The notes under the pieces were generated by a model. The model saw only the letters and a program-made list of their open reading frames with translations, had not been told where the DNA came from and did no database searches. The translations under genes were made by a program, and so were the position numbers. From positions 1-46,789 of the forward strand of contig NZ_JALGBX010000042.1 in NCBI RefSeq assembly GCF_022808175.1: a stretch of DNA of 46,789 nucleotides, given 5' to 3'. This document shows positions 16,663-25,229 of the stretch, one piece after another. This stretch comes from Streptomyces sp. AP-93. GTDB lineage: Bacteria > Actinomycetota > Actinomycetes > Streptomycetales > Streptomycetaceae. The first letter of the stretch is position 1, and each line of letters opens with the position of its first letter.

Positions 16663-17622
16663 ATGCAGCTGGAGTTGAGACATCTGCAAGCCGTCTGTCA
16701 GATAGCGGAGACCGGAAGCCTGGGGGGCGCGGCGCGGATCCTCGGGGTCTCACAGCCGGCGCTCTCCGCCCAGCTGCGCCGGATCGAGCGGGTCACCGGC
16801 GGCGAACTCTTCGTCCGGGGCCGGCTCGGAGTCGAACCCACCCCGCTCGGCCAGTTCGTCCTGGCCAAGGCCCGCCGGGTGCTCAGCGAGATGGACGCCC
16901 TCGGCTCGGAGGCGCGGGCCCGGACGGCCGACGCCCCACTGCGCCTGGGCTGCATCCTGCTGGTGCTGATCGACGGACTGATCGCCCGGCAGGACCTGGT
17001 CCTGGCGGGCCGGGAGATCACCGTGGACATCGAGGACTCGGTGACCGCCCTGGTACGGATGCTCGGCGCCGGCCGCTACGACGTCATCGTGTACGGCGAG
17101 GTGAACGACCACGAGGTGCCGCTGCCCGCGGGCGTCACGGCCCGCACCCTGGTCCCCAAGGAGCCCTTCTGCATCCGGATGTCAGCGCGGCACCCGCTGG
17201 CCCGGCTGGAGGCCCTCGACCTCGCGGACCTCGCCGACGAGCAGTGGATGACGCTGGTCGAGGACGACGACGGCGGACCCGAGGCCCTGGTCGAGGCCTG
17301 CGCCAAAGCCGGCTTCGTCCCCGCGCTGCGCTACCGGATCACCGACCGCATGATGCAGTACGACCTGATCTCCGCGGGCCGCGCCGTCTCCCTCAGCCAG
17401 CCCACCGCCCCCGCCGTGGCGGGCACGGTGATGCGCCCGCTGATCGGGGCACCGGTCACGGGCCGCATCCGGCTGGCCTGGAACCGCTCGACGGTCTCGG
17501 CCCGGCAGGCGGAGCTCTTCTACCGGTCGGCCGCCTACGCGTACCTGGCCAATGTGGACAACAACCCCTTCCACCGGGCCTGGTGGGACGGGCATCCGGA
17601 GGCCCACCCGGCCCTCGACTGA
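16663..17622 (+). CDS. LysR family transcriptional regulator
   Basis: A 319-residue LTTR. The N-terminal winged helix-turn-helix is plain: MQLELRHLQAVCQIAETGSLGGAARILGVSQPALSAQLRRIE, residues 1-60. A linker helix follows, then the type-2 periplasmic-binding-like effector domain. It is divergent from the M4-M28 peptidase gene with only about 180 bases between starts. LysR regulators adjacent to and controlling secreted metalloproteases are known in Streptomyces (small neutral protease systems), so control of the peptidase is a reasonable inference. The effector is unknown. Confidence 0.88.
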   Translation: MQLELRHLQAVCQIAETGSLGGAARILGVSQPALSAQLRRIERVTGGELFVRGRLGVEPTPLGQFVLAKARRVLSEMDALGSEARARTADAPLRLGCILLVLIDGLIARQDLVLAGREITVDIEDSVTALVRMLGAGRYDVIVYGEVNDHEVPLPAGVTARTLVPKEPFCIRMSARHPLARLEALDLADLADEQWMTLVEDDDGGPEALVEACAKAGFVPALRYRITDRMMQYDLISAGRAVSLSQPTAPAVAGTVMRPLIGAPVTGRIRLAWNRSTVSARQAELFYRSAAYAYLANVDNNPFHRAWWDGHPEAHPALD

Positions 17623-17647
17623 CGCCGCCTGAGCACCGGAGCCCCTC

Positions 17648-18128
17648 ATGTCCTCCCCCTGCTGCACCCCGGGCCACGACGACCCGGCCGGCGGCCTCAC
17701 CCTGCTCGCCGCGCCGGCGGTCCCCGCGCCCCGGCCCGTACGCGGTCTGCTCGACCTGCCCGGGGGCCGGTTCCTCATGGGTACCGAGGCGGCGGACGGA
17801 TTCCCGGCGGACGGATTCCCGGCGGACGGGGAGGGGCCCGTCAGGGAGGTCGCGGTGGCGCCCTTCCGGATCGCACCGACCACGGTGACGAACGCCCAGT
17901 ACGCCACCCTTCGTCAAGGCCACCGGACATGTCACGGAAGCCGAGGACTTCGGTTTCTCCTTCGTCTTCGCCGGCCTGCTCGCGGCGGAGGTCGCCGGCA
18001 CCGCACCGGCCGTGGAGGGGGTTCCGTCGTGGCGGGCGGTGTCCGGCGCGACCTGGAAGGTCGCGGCCCGCAGCTCCGACACCCCCGACAGCTCCACGTC
18101 CAACATCGGGTTTCGGGTGGCCGCCTGA
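17648..18128 (+). pseudogene. broken formylglycine-generating enzyme (SUMF1/FGE) family gene
   Basis: The first 90 codons match the start of FGE-like proteins: LLDLPGGRFLMGTEA, EGPVREVAVAPFRIAPTTVTNAQYAT. At 17907-17909 an extra C shifts the frame. Removing it continues the expected FVKATGHVTEAEDFGFSFVFAGLL in frame to the TGA at 18128. The C-terminal end VAARSSDTPDSSTSNIGFRVAA is joined directly to GATWK near 18060. The central catalytic part, including the RGGSYLCH..YC-type segment with the active cysteines, is therefore missing. A 15-base duplication repeats GFPAD near the N-terminus. Two lesions make a functional product very unlikely. No sulfatase lies nearby. Confidence 0.85.
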
Positions 18129-18135
18129 GGGTCGG

Positions 18136-18735
18136 TCAGCTCGTCTGGACGACGAGACCGGCCACGTGATCGGTGACCATGTCCAGGATCTCCGCGGCGG
18201 CCTTCTCGTCGCCGAGGACCAGGAAGTTCAGGGTCACCCCGTCCGTCATGGCCGCCAGATAGCGGGCCAGCACGGCCACGGGCACGCTCAGCTCGAACGG
18301 CGTGATCCGGCGCAGCTCCTCGAGCAGCTCGGTGTACGTGTCGCAGTAGGACTCGTACTGCTTGCGCGCCAGGTGCCCGAACTCCGGCTGGCGCAGCGCG
18401 TACTGGGTGAGCTCGTAGGTGAGCATGTGTGCGCCGGGGCTGGCCACCACGTGGTCCCAGTACGCCTGGAAGCCGGCCCGGATCGTCTCGCGCAGCGTCG
18501 GCCTCGGCACGATGGCGGCCTTCACGAGGGTGACGTAGTGCGCGGTGATGGTCTCGATGACCGACTCCAGCAGTGCCTGCTTGGAGTCGAAGCAGTAGTG
18601 GAAGACGCTCAGGGAGACGCCCGCCTCCGCGGCGATGGACCGGGTCGTCGTCCTCGACACTCCGTCGCGGGTCATCGCGCGGATCGCCGCCTCCGTCAGC
18701 TGCCTGCGCCGGTCGGTCAACGGCATCCGTGCCAT
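18136..18735 (-). CDS. TetR family transcriptional regulator
   Basis: A 199-residue TetR protein. The DNA-binding domain is at residues 5-55: LTDRRRQLTEAAIRAMTRDGVSRTTTRSIAAEAGVSLSVFHYCFDSKQALLESVIE. A BetI-like effector region with HYVTLVKAAI and MTDGVTLNFLVLGDEKAA follows. The ATG at 18735 is preferred because AAGGGGAA lies eight bases upstream. Longer in-frame starts would run through the hairpin behind the hydrolase gene. It ends eight bases from the FGE pseudogene, on the opposite strand. Targets are unknown. Confidence 0.85.
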   Translation of the reverse strand: MARMPLTDRRRQLTEAAIRAMTRDGVSRTTTRSIAAEAGVSLSVFHYCFDSKQALLESVIETITAHYVTLVKAAIVPRPTLRETIRAGFQAYWDHVVASPGAHMLTYELTQYALRQPEFGHLARKQYESYCDTYTELLEELRRITPFELSVPVAVLARYLAAMTDGVTLNFLVLGDEKAAAEILDMVTDHVAGLVVQTS

Positions 18736-18768
18736 GTACGGGTTCCCCTTCGCTCCGGTGCGCCCCGG

Positions 18769-18808
18769 GCGGGGTGTCCGCGGGCGCACCGGCCCCCGGA
18801 CACCCCGC
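18769..18808 (-). terminator. hairpin between hydrolase and TetR genes
   Basis: A 12-bp perfect stem, GCGGGGTGTCCG (18769-18780) with CGGACACCCCGC (18797-18808), and a 16-base loop. It lies ten bases past the hydrolase stop on the minus strand. It could also be read as an operator for the TetR gene 34 bases further on; a terminator fits better. Confidence 0.6.
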
Positions 18809-18817
18809 TCGACGCCG

Positions 18818-20908
18818 TCAGCTGCTGTATACGCCGACTTCGTACAGGGAGTAACCCCACTGGGTACCGCGTCCCGCTCCGTGGACGCGTACGTACCGGG
18901 CCGGGACCCCCGCGAACTGCGCGGTGTCCAGGCCGCCGTCACCGCTCGCCGTGGACCAGGCCGTCTGCCAGTTCGTGCCGTCCGGGGAGAGCTCGATGCG
19001 GTACGACCTGCCGTACGCGCGCTCCCATTCGAGCGTGACCCGCTTGACCAGGGACGGCGAGCCCAGGTCGAACTGCACCCACTGGTCGTCGCTCCAGTCG
19101 CTCGCCCAGCGGCTGCCCCGGTCCCCGTCCACGGCCCTGCCGGGCGCGTAGCTGATGAACGGGTTCCACTCGGCGGAGCTCGCCGAGGCGGCCGTGCCCG
19201 CCGCGAGGTTCACGCCGGCCTTGTGCTGCTCGGAGTTGCCCCAGGTGCGCAGGTAGGACTCGGCGCCCTTGAACAGGTCGTCGACCACGCCCTGCCCGCC
19301 GACCAGCCGGATGTCCTCGATCCAGTCGGGCACCAGGCCGTAGTGCGAGGCGCCGTCGGTGTTGAGGTCCCAGGTGCGCTGGCCGGTGGTCACCTTGTCG
19401 ATGACCGAGCCGCCGTCGGTGCTGCGGAAGGGATACGTGACCGGGTTCGGCGTGTTCGCCCCGCGCGGGCCGGGCCAGCCGCCGACGCCGTTCATGTCGG
19501 TGCCGTAGCCGTAGCCGACGTTGTACTTGTCGCGCAGCGCGTCGGTCCGCTTGGCCTCGGCGCTGAAGCCCTCGGCGCCGCCCATGTACGCGGCGGAGAA
19601 ACCGCCGAGCTTGTAGAGCCGCTCGGTCCAGCCCAGGTCCATCCAGCTGTGCGAGGAGATCACGCCGGGGTACGACTCGGTCTCGAGGATGTCGAAGGCC
19701 TGGCCGGCCGCCTTCACGCTCATGTGGTCGAGTTCGAGCATCATCTTGCGTTTCATCATGCCGCGCACCGCGTAGTCACCGAGGTCGGTGAGGCCGCGGG
19801 TGTTGCACTGGGCGTTCGAAGCGTACGAGGGCACGCTCACGCCCGCCGGCAGCTCCTTCTCGGCGGCGGCGGCCGGGGCCAGGCCGATGGGGTTGTCGTG
19901 CTGCGGGCCCGCGCACGCTTCCGTCTTCCAGAAGGTGCCGGTCGACAGGAACTGACCGACGTTGATGGCCGTTCCCAGCGCGCCCTCGTCGAAGCGGACC
20001 CCGCACAGGGCGTTGTCGAACTTGTGGCACAGGAACATGCTGCGCACGCCGAGGTTGTACAGCTCGTCGAGCCCGCGGTCGATGTCCTGCTTGCTGCACT
20101 GGGCGATGTCCAGGATCTGCTTGCAGCCGAAGGGCTCGGAGGTCTCGACGCCGAGGACCACGGCCAGCTTGCCCTGCTTGATCACCTCGCGGGCCTGGGC
20201 GGAGTCGGTGACGATGCGGAACCAGCCCTTGCCGGCGCCGCCGTACATCTTGTCGACGTAGGCCTGCATGTCGTAGGTCTTCTTCGCCTCCAGGCGGATG
20301 GCGGTCATCTCGTCGCAGCTGCGGTCCTTGAAGAAGTAGACCGAGCAGATCACCCCGTTGGTGACGAGGTCGTTGACGAGGACGCGCTGGCCGCCGCGCC
20401 AGGCGCGCTCGATCCAGGCGTAGTAGTTCTGCTGGTGGGTCAGCGAGTCGTGGGCGGGCCAGTCCTTGAAGGTGGGCCAGCCGTCGGGGTCGTGCTTGCC
20501 GTCGCCGCCCTTGGTGATGAAGTCGAAGATCGCCAGGCTGCCGTCGGGGTAGTGCTCGGGACAGTCCTTGAGCGCGTCGGCGATCCCGGCGTCGGAGAAC
20601 GGCTTTCCGCAGATCAGCCGGCCGCCGAAGCCCTCGTTGGACATGATGTGGTCGTGCGCGTCGACGAAGCCCCGGACGTTGCCCTGGGCGTCGGTGCCCT
20701 TGAAGGGCTCGCCGGTCACGTTGACCTGGGAGTCGGGTGCGGGCCGTGCGGTGGGGTTCCACCAGCCGTTGTCGGCCGCCGCTCCCGGTACGGGGCCGAG
20801 CGCCATGGCGAGCAGGCCGAGGAGCAGGGACAGGATCGCGATCGGCTTGCGCCGCCGGTGGGGGCGGGCCTCCGGTCGTTGCCTTCGTGGTTCTCGGATC
20901 AGGGCCAC
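18818..20908 (-). CDS. secreted M19 dipeptidase-like amidohydrolase with C-terminal F5/8 type C (discoidin) domain
   Basis: A 696-residue exported protein. The long basic signal region (RRRKPIAILSLLLGLLAMALGPVPGAAA) precedes a metal-dependent hydrolase-like domain with FVDAHDHIMSNEGFGG, HKFDNALCGVRF, MLELDHMSVKAAGQAF, GVISSHSWMDLG and GYGTDMNGVGG. This order resembles renal-dipeptidase/M19 proteins. Residues from about 560 form a discoidin module: AEWNPFISYAPGRAVDGDRGSRWASDWSDDQWVQFDLG and VRVHGAG...SLYEVGVY. That module probably binds a carbohydrate or the cell surface. The GTG start is preceded by GAGGA at good spacing. Substrate unknown; some metal ligands differ from classic M19. Confidence 0.75.
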   Translation of the reverse strand: MALIREPRRQRPEARPHRRRKPIAILSLLLGLLAMALGPVPGAAADNGWWNPTARPAPDSQVNVTGEPFKGTDAQGNVRGFVDAHDHIMSNEGFGGRLICGKPFSDAGIADALKDCPEHYPDGSLAIFDFITKGGDGKHDPDGWPTFKDWPAHDSLTHQQNYYAWIERAWRGGQRVLVNDLVTNGVICSVYFFKDRSCDEMTAIRLEAKKTYDMQAYVDKMYGGAGKGWFRIVTDSAQAREVIKQGKLAVVLGVETSEPFGCKQILDIAQCSKQDIDRGLDELYNLGVRSMFLCHKFDNALCGVRFDEGALGTAINVGQFLSTGTFWKTEACAGPQHDNPIGLAPAAAAEKELPAGVSVPSYASNAQCNTRGLTDLGDYAVRGMMKRKMMLELDHMSVKAAGQAFDILETESYPGVISSHSWMDLGWTERLYKLGGFSAAYMGGAEGFSAEAKRTDALRDKYNVGYGYGTDMNGVGGWPGPRGANTPNPVTYPFRSTDGGSVIDKVTTGQRTWDLNTDGASHYGLVPDWIEDIRLVGGQGVVDDLFKGAESYLRTWGNSEQHKAGVNLAAGTAASASSAEWNPFISYAPGRAVDGDRGSRWASDWSDDQWVQFDLGSPSLVKRVTLEWERAYGRSYRIELSPDGTNWQTAWSTASGDGGLDTAQFAGVPARYVRVHGAGRGTQWGYSLYEVGVYSS

Positions 20909-21200
20909 TACTCACGTCCTCGGTCGGCGGAGGGCGCGGTCGAGACACGGTCCACCGGAGGCGTGGCCGCCCTGGCACCTGTTTGTCATGTCCCGCGCAA
21001 GCATTGCGTCGAGAATCGCTACTGCCGGGTACAGAGTCAAGAGTCCGGGTCACGTGACCTGATGGATCGTCACCCTACTCGTCCGGAGGGCCGCCGTCAG
21101 GGGGATGCGGTAGGGGGTCGGTCCAGGCCGAAACCTCCTGCGGGGGCTGCGCGCAAGGAACGTACAAGACCGTGCGCGGGACGCCCGGCAGTCTCAGGGC

Positions 21201-21692
21201 ATGAGCGACGACATGCAGAACGACATGCAGAACGACATGCAGAGCGAGAAGCGGAACGAGGCGGACGGGCTGGACCTGCCCGTGCGGTTCGACACCAAGA
21301 TCGCGGTGCTGCTGCGCGACGACCTGGAGACGTGGCAGCGGCTGAACGTCACCGCGTTCCTCGTCAGCGGGCTCGGGACCGCCTGCCCCGAGGTGGTCGG
21401 CGAGCCGTACGAGGACGCCGACGGGACCCCCTACCTGCCGATGTTCCGCCAGCCCGTACTGGTCTTCGAGGGCGGCAAGGAGACGGTGACGGCGGCGCAC
21501 GAGCGGGCGGTGCGGCGCGCGCTGGCGACGGCGGTGTTCACCTCGGACCTGTTCGGCACGGGCCACGACCGGGCCAACCGGGCGGCCGTGGCGGCGGTGG
21601 GCAAGGAGCAGCTCGACCTGGTCGGGATCGCCGTCCACGGGGCGCGCAACTCCGTGGACAAGGTGCTCAAGGGCGCCCGCATGCACGGCTGA
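21201..21692 (+). CDS. DUF2000 family protein
   Basis: A 163-residue cytosolic protein matching DUF2000: RFDTKIAVLLRDDLETWQRLNVTAFLVSGLG, YLPMFRQPVLVFEGG and a C-terminal DLVGIAVHGARNSVDKVLKG. The N-terminus carries a 12-base tandem repeat encoding DMQN twice and a third DMQS. The family resembles peptidyl-tRNA hydrolase-like folds of unknown role. It stands alone. The ribosome site is weak, so an internal start is possible. Confidence 0.8.
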   Translation: MSDDMQNDMQNDMQSEKRNEADGLDLPVRFDTKIAVLLRDDLETWQRLNVTAFLVSGLGTACPEVVGEPYEDADGTPYLPMFRQPVLVFEGGKETVTAAHERAVRRALATAVFTSDLFGTGHDRANRAAVAAVGKEQLDLVGIAVHGARNSVDKVLKGARMHG

Positions 21693-22174
21693 CGGGCGGT
21701 CGGGGCTGACGGGCCGGCCCGGTGTGGCCGGCTGGCCGGGCCGGGCGGGTCGCCGGGCCGGCCGGGCGGGCGCCGGGTGAACCCCGGGAGGACGCCGGGC
21801 GGACGCGCAGGGGGGTGACCTTTCGGCCACGCGGCTCCTGCGGGTCGGGCAGGTGCCCCGGGGTCCACGGGCGCGCTCCCTGCCGAGGGGTGGTCCGTGC
21901 GGGGCCACTCGGCCGCGGGTGCGGGGTCCGGCTGCCGCCGGGTCGAAAAACGGGCCCGCGGGTCCCGGCGGAGGCCTCCCGTGGCCTGCTCCCCGCCAAC
22001 TTCCGGTCGCCGCAGGCGAAACGCGCCTCCGCCGCGCGTTCACGTGTTCTCCGTTTCTGCTTCACCGATCCGTGTGCCCCAGAGTCCTACGCCCCGTGGA
22101 TTGTCATGCCCGCGGCCATGGGTGGGTGGCCGTTTTCCGGCCACGCACGGCTTGTGGGGAAAGGGGGCGGTCCG
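21693..22174. other. 482-bp GC-rich intergenic region before the Pst-type operon
   Basis: I find no convincing gene. The first part is a run of near-repeated GGGCCGGCCGGGCGGG-type units (about 21712-21790). An 8-bp stem CCGCCGGG/CCCGGCGG (21935-21971) with an A-rich loop follows, and then the PHO-box-like repeat at 22038-22066. One long frame stays open through it but has no start signals or protein-like composition until the GTG at 22175. Confidence 0.6.
22038..22066 (+). promoter_or_regulatory. candidate PHO-box-like direct repeats
   Basis: GTTCACG (22038-22044) and CTTCACC (22060-22066) are exactly 22 bases apart, twice the 11-base period of Streptomyces PhoP direct-repeat units (GTTCACC-N4). 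The middle unit (22049) is degenerate. The site lies about 110-140 bases before the first gene of the Pst-type locus. The match is partial, so PhoP control is inferred mainly from context. Confidence 0.4.
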
Positions 22175-22786
22175 GTGTCTCAGCCACGTTTTCTGTTCGT
22201 GTCCTGGGTGGACGTAGAAAGACGTCAGGCGCCTGCGCCGACGGCGGGGGGATCGCACGGAGTGTGCGGGGACGGCGGCCACGGCAGCCACGGCGGCGGG
22301 CCCGACGCCGTGACCTGGCGCCTGGTCGGCTCCAACAATCACGAACTCGGCCGCAGCCCTTCCGTGTTCCGTGCGCTGGGCGCCTGCGGTGCGGCCGTGG
22401 AACGGCTCCGGGAGCGGATCGGCGAGGCCGTCCCGATCGTGGCGATGTCCACGGGTGCGGTGGCCGCTGCGGGTACCCGTGGGGTGGGGGGCGCGGTCCC
22501 GGGTGGCTCCGGCTCCGTGTCCGGCTCCGGCACCGGCTCCGTGTCCGCGTCCGGCATCGGCGCCTGGACCTGGCAGCTCGTCCTCGACGAACAGTGCGTG
22601 GCCGTGGCCGTCCGCACCTTCCGTCGCCAGCGCGAATGCCGGCACAGCCTCCAGCTGTTCCTGGCCGCCACCGCCGAGGCGCAGGTGGCCTCCGGCGTCA
22701 CCCACACCCGGCGGCTGCGCGGTCTGCGGCTGCCCGGCGCCGGGGACGCGCCGGGGCTGGCCCTGCGCGGGGGAGGCCTGCGGTGA
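22175..22786 (+). CDS. YegP/DUF1508-like small protein heading the Pst-type operon
   Basis: A 203-residue protein with two similar units, TWRLVGSNNHELGRSPSVFRALGACGAAVERLRERI and TWQLVLDEQCVAVAVRTFRRQRECRHSLQLFLA. They are separated by a Gly/Ser/Ala-rich linker (GSGSVSGSGTGSVSASG). The W-x-L...F/R...C..(8) pattern recalls the YegP/DUF1508 fold, but that link is by eye only. The GTG at 22175 follows AAGGGGGCGG; the stop overlaps pstC by four bases (GTGA), so the two are translationally coupled. Its role in phosphate uptake is unknown. Confidence 0.6.
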   Translation: MSQPRFLFVSWVDVERRQAPAPTAGGSHGVCGDGGHGSHGGGPDAVTWRLVGSNNHELGRSPSVFRALGACGAAVERLRERIGEAVPIVAMSTGAVAAAGTRGVGGAVPGGSGSVSGSGTGSVSASGIGAWTWQLVLDEQCVAVAVRTFRRQRECRHSLQLFLAATAEAQVASGVTHTRRLRGLRLPGAGDAPGLALRGGGLR

Positions 22787-23805
22787 CCATGACCACGGTG
22801 ATCCCTCCGGCCGCCCCCGGGGACGAGCACATCGCCCCGCGCGCCCTCACCAAGAGCGGCGATCCGGCCGACCGGATCTTCCGCGGCTCGGCCCGCACGG
22901 CCGGCGCCGCCGTCCTGCTCATCATGGCCCTGGTCGGCGTCTTCCTCGGCGGCCGCGCGCTGCCGGCCCTGGACGACGCAGGCTGGGCCTTCCTCACCAC
23001 CTCCGCGTGGGAGCCCGACTCCCACAACTTCGGCGTGGCGGCGGTCCTGGTCGGCACCCTGCTCATCGGCGGCGTCGCGATCCTCTTCGCGCTGCCGCTG
23101 GCGATGGGCACCGCCCTCTACATCACCGAGTACGCGCCGCGCCGCATCAAGCAGACCCTGATCAGCCTGGTCGACCTGATGGCCGCGGTGCCCAGCGTGG
23201 TCTACGGCCTGTGGGGGCTGTTCCTGTTCCAGCCGAACGTGGTCGGCCTGTCCCGCTGGCTCACCACCTACCTGGGCTGGTTCCCGCCCTTCGCGGTGGC
23301 CGGTGACGACCCGGGCGATCCGCTCAACCCCAACACCTTCTACACCTCCTCCACCTTCATCGCCGGCATGGTCGTCGCCCTGATGGTCACGCCGATCGCC
23401 TGCTCGGTGATGCGCGAGGCCTTCGCCCAGGCGCCGCCCGGCGAACGCGAGGGCGCCTTCGCGCTCGGCGCCACCCAGTGGGGCGTCATCCGCTCCGTCG
23501 TCCTGCCCTTCGGCCGCGGCGGGATCATCGGCGGAACCATGCTCGGGCTCGGCCGCGCGCTCGGGGAGACCATCGCCGTCTTCCTGATCATCTCCCCGGT
23601 CTTCGTCATCCAGCCGCACATCCTCGAGAACGGCGCCATCTCCGTGTCCGCCCTGATCGCCCTGCGCTACGGCTCGGCCAGCCCCCTCGGGATGTCCGCC
23701 CTGATGGCGGCCGGCCTCACCCTCTTCCTGATGACCCTGGTGGTCAACTTCATCGCCTCCTCGGTCGTGGCCCGCAGCCGCTCCGGAGCGGGGGCCGACG
23801 CATGA
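22783..23805 (+). CDS. pstC: phosphate ABC transporter permease PstC
   Basis: A 340-residue integral membrane protein. The typical PstC order is present: a first helix (AVLLIMALVGVFLGG), WAFLTTSAWEPDSHNFGV, GTALYITEYAPRRIKQTLISLVDLMAAVPSVVYGLWGLF, then the EAA loop REAFAQAPPGEREGAFALGATQWGVIRSVVLPFGRGGIIGG. The C-terminal helix set follows (LGRALGETIAVFLII). It forms the channel with PstA. GTG at 22783 overlaps the preceding stop; ATG at 22789 is an alternative. Confidence 0.9.
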   Translation: MTMTTVIPPAAPGDEHIAPRALTKSGDPADRIFRGSARTAGAAVLLIMALVGVFLGGRALPALDDAGWAFLTTSAWEPDSHNFGVAAVLVGTLLIGGVAILFALPLAMGTALYITEYAPRRIKQTLISLVDLMAAVPSVVYGLWGLFLFQPNVVGLSRWLTTYLGWFPPFAVAGDDPGDPLNPNTFYTSSTFIAGMVVALMVTPIACSVMREAFAQAPPGEREGAFALGATQWGVIRSVVLPFGRGGIIGGTMLGLGRALGETIAVFLIISPVFVIQPHILENGAISVSALIALRYGSASPLGMSALMAAGLTLFLMTLVVNFIASSVVARSRSGAGADA

Positions 23806-25160
23806 CCGCCCTGACGCACAGGCCGCACGGCCCGGGTGCCGCCGGCGCTCCGGGAACTCCGGGAACCCCGGGAACCCCGGGAGCTACAGGGGCTCCGGCC
23901 GCTCCGGAGGCGCCCGTCGCCACCGTCCGTCCGCCCGTGGTGCTCGACGGCGCCGGCATCCCTCCCGAACACCGGCGCAACACCGCGACCCTGCACGTCC
24001 GCGACGTCCTGGCCATGGTGGGCGCGGCCGCCTCCGCGCTCGCCGTGACCGCCCTGCTGTTCGGCCGGCTGCTGCCCTTCAACGCCCCCCTCGGCTTCAT
24101 GGTCGTCCTCTACCTGGCCTTCATGGCCCTCTACGCCGTCCTGGTGTCCCTCGACGAGTCCGCCGCCACCGTGCGGGCCCGCCTCGCGCAGGTCCTCGTG
24201 CACAGCGTCGCCGCCCTGCTGCTGGCGGCCCTGGTGTTCGTCGTCGGCTACGTGCTCATGCGCGGCTGGGACGCCCTGGCCCACCTCAACTTCTTCACCG
24301 AGGACATGGCGGCCACCGGTCCGCTGGAGCCGCTGACCCAGGGCGGGGCGCTGCACGCCATCGTCGGCACCCTGCAGCAGATCGGCATCGCGCTGGCCGT
24401 GACCGTGCCGCTGGGGCTGGCCTGCGCGGTGTTCCTCAACGAAGTCCCGGGCCGCTACGCGCGGTTCGTCCGCACCATCGTTGAAGCCATGACAGCGCTG
24501 CCCTCGATCGTGGCCGGCCTGTTCGTCTACGCGACCTGGATCCTGCTGCTCCACTTCGACAAGTCCGGCTTCGCCGCCGCCCTCGCGCTGTCCGTGATGA
24601 TGCTGCCGATCGTCATCAGGGCCTCCGACGTGGTGATCCGGCTGGTGCCGGGCTCGCTGAAGGAGGCCTCCTACGCCCTGGGCGCCGGCCAGTGGCGCAC
24701 CGTGTGGACGGTGGTCCTGCCCACGTCCCGCTCCGGACTGACCACCGCCGTCATCCTGGGCACCGCCCGCGGCGTCGGGGAGACCTCCCCGGTGCTGCTC
24801 ACCTCGGGCATCGCCAACGGGCTCAACGCCAATCCCTTCGAGGGGCCGCAACTCTCCCTTCCGCTCGCGGTCTTCAGCCTGGTCCAGTCCCCGGAGAAGT
24901 CCATGATCGCCCGGGGGTTCGGCTGCGCCGCCCTGCTGATGGCCCTGGTGCTGCTGCTGTTCGTGCTCGCCCGCCTCATCGGCGGCAAGGCCCCGGGCCA
25001 GCTCAGCCGTGGTGCCCAGCACCGCCGGGTCCTCGCGTCGGCCCGTGACATGGAGCGGATGCGGGCCCGGGCCGCCGAGCGGGACCTCGCTCCGGCCGAA
25101 GAAGAGGCCGGGGGGCCGGAGCCACGGGGGTGGCAGGCCGTACCTCCGCCCCGGGCGTAG
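23802..25160 (+). CDS. pstA: phosphate ABC transporter permease PstA
   Basis: A 452-residue permease, longer than the usual near 300. It starts with a collagen-like stretch (GAPGTPGTPGTPGATGAP) and two extra N-terminal helices (VGAAASALAVTALLFG, FMVVLYLAFMALYAVLVSL) before the standard PstA core. Core signatures are LVFVVGYVLMRGWDALAHLNFFTED, EVPGRYARFVRTIVEAMTALPSIVAGLFVY and the EAA loop SLKEASYALGAGQWRTVWTVVLPTSRSGL. The ATG overlaps the pstC stop (ATGA). A charged cytosolic tail follows the last helix. Confidence 0.88.
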   Translation: MTALTHRPHGPGAAGAPGTPGTPGTPGATGAPAAPEAPVATVRPPVVLDGAGIPPEHRRNTATLHVRDVLAMVGAAASALAVTALLFGRLLPFNAPLGFMVVLYLAFMALYAVLVSLDESAATVRARLAQVLVHSVAALLLAALVFVVGYVLMRGWDALAHLNFFTEDMAATGPLEPLTQGGALHAIVGTLQQIGIALAVTVPLGLACAVFLNEVPGRYARFVRTIVEAMTALPSIVAGLFVYATWILLLHFDKSGFAAALALSVMMLPIVIRASDVVIRLVPGSLKEASYALGAGQWRTVWTVVLPTSRSGLTTAVILGTARGVGETSPVLLTSGIANGLNANPFEGPQLSLPLAVFSLVQSPEKSMIARGFGCAALLMALVLLLFVLARLIGGKAPGQLSRGAQHRRVLASARDMERMRARAAERDLAPAEEEAGGPEPRGWQAVPPPRA

Positions 25161-25229
25161 ACCGCCCCGCCCTTCGCGGCCCGCGCCGCGTCCATTCGTA
25201 CGATCTGTGACCGATCAGGAGAGTTACCC

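Noticed and set aside
18635..21709. Plus-strand frame of 1024 codons across the hydrolase gene
   Set aside because: Opposite a well-supported secreted hydrolase and lacks any recognisable motif.
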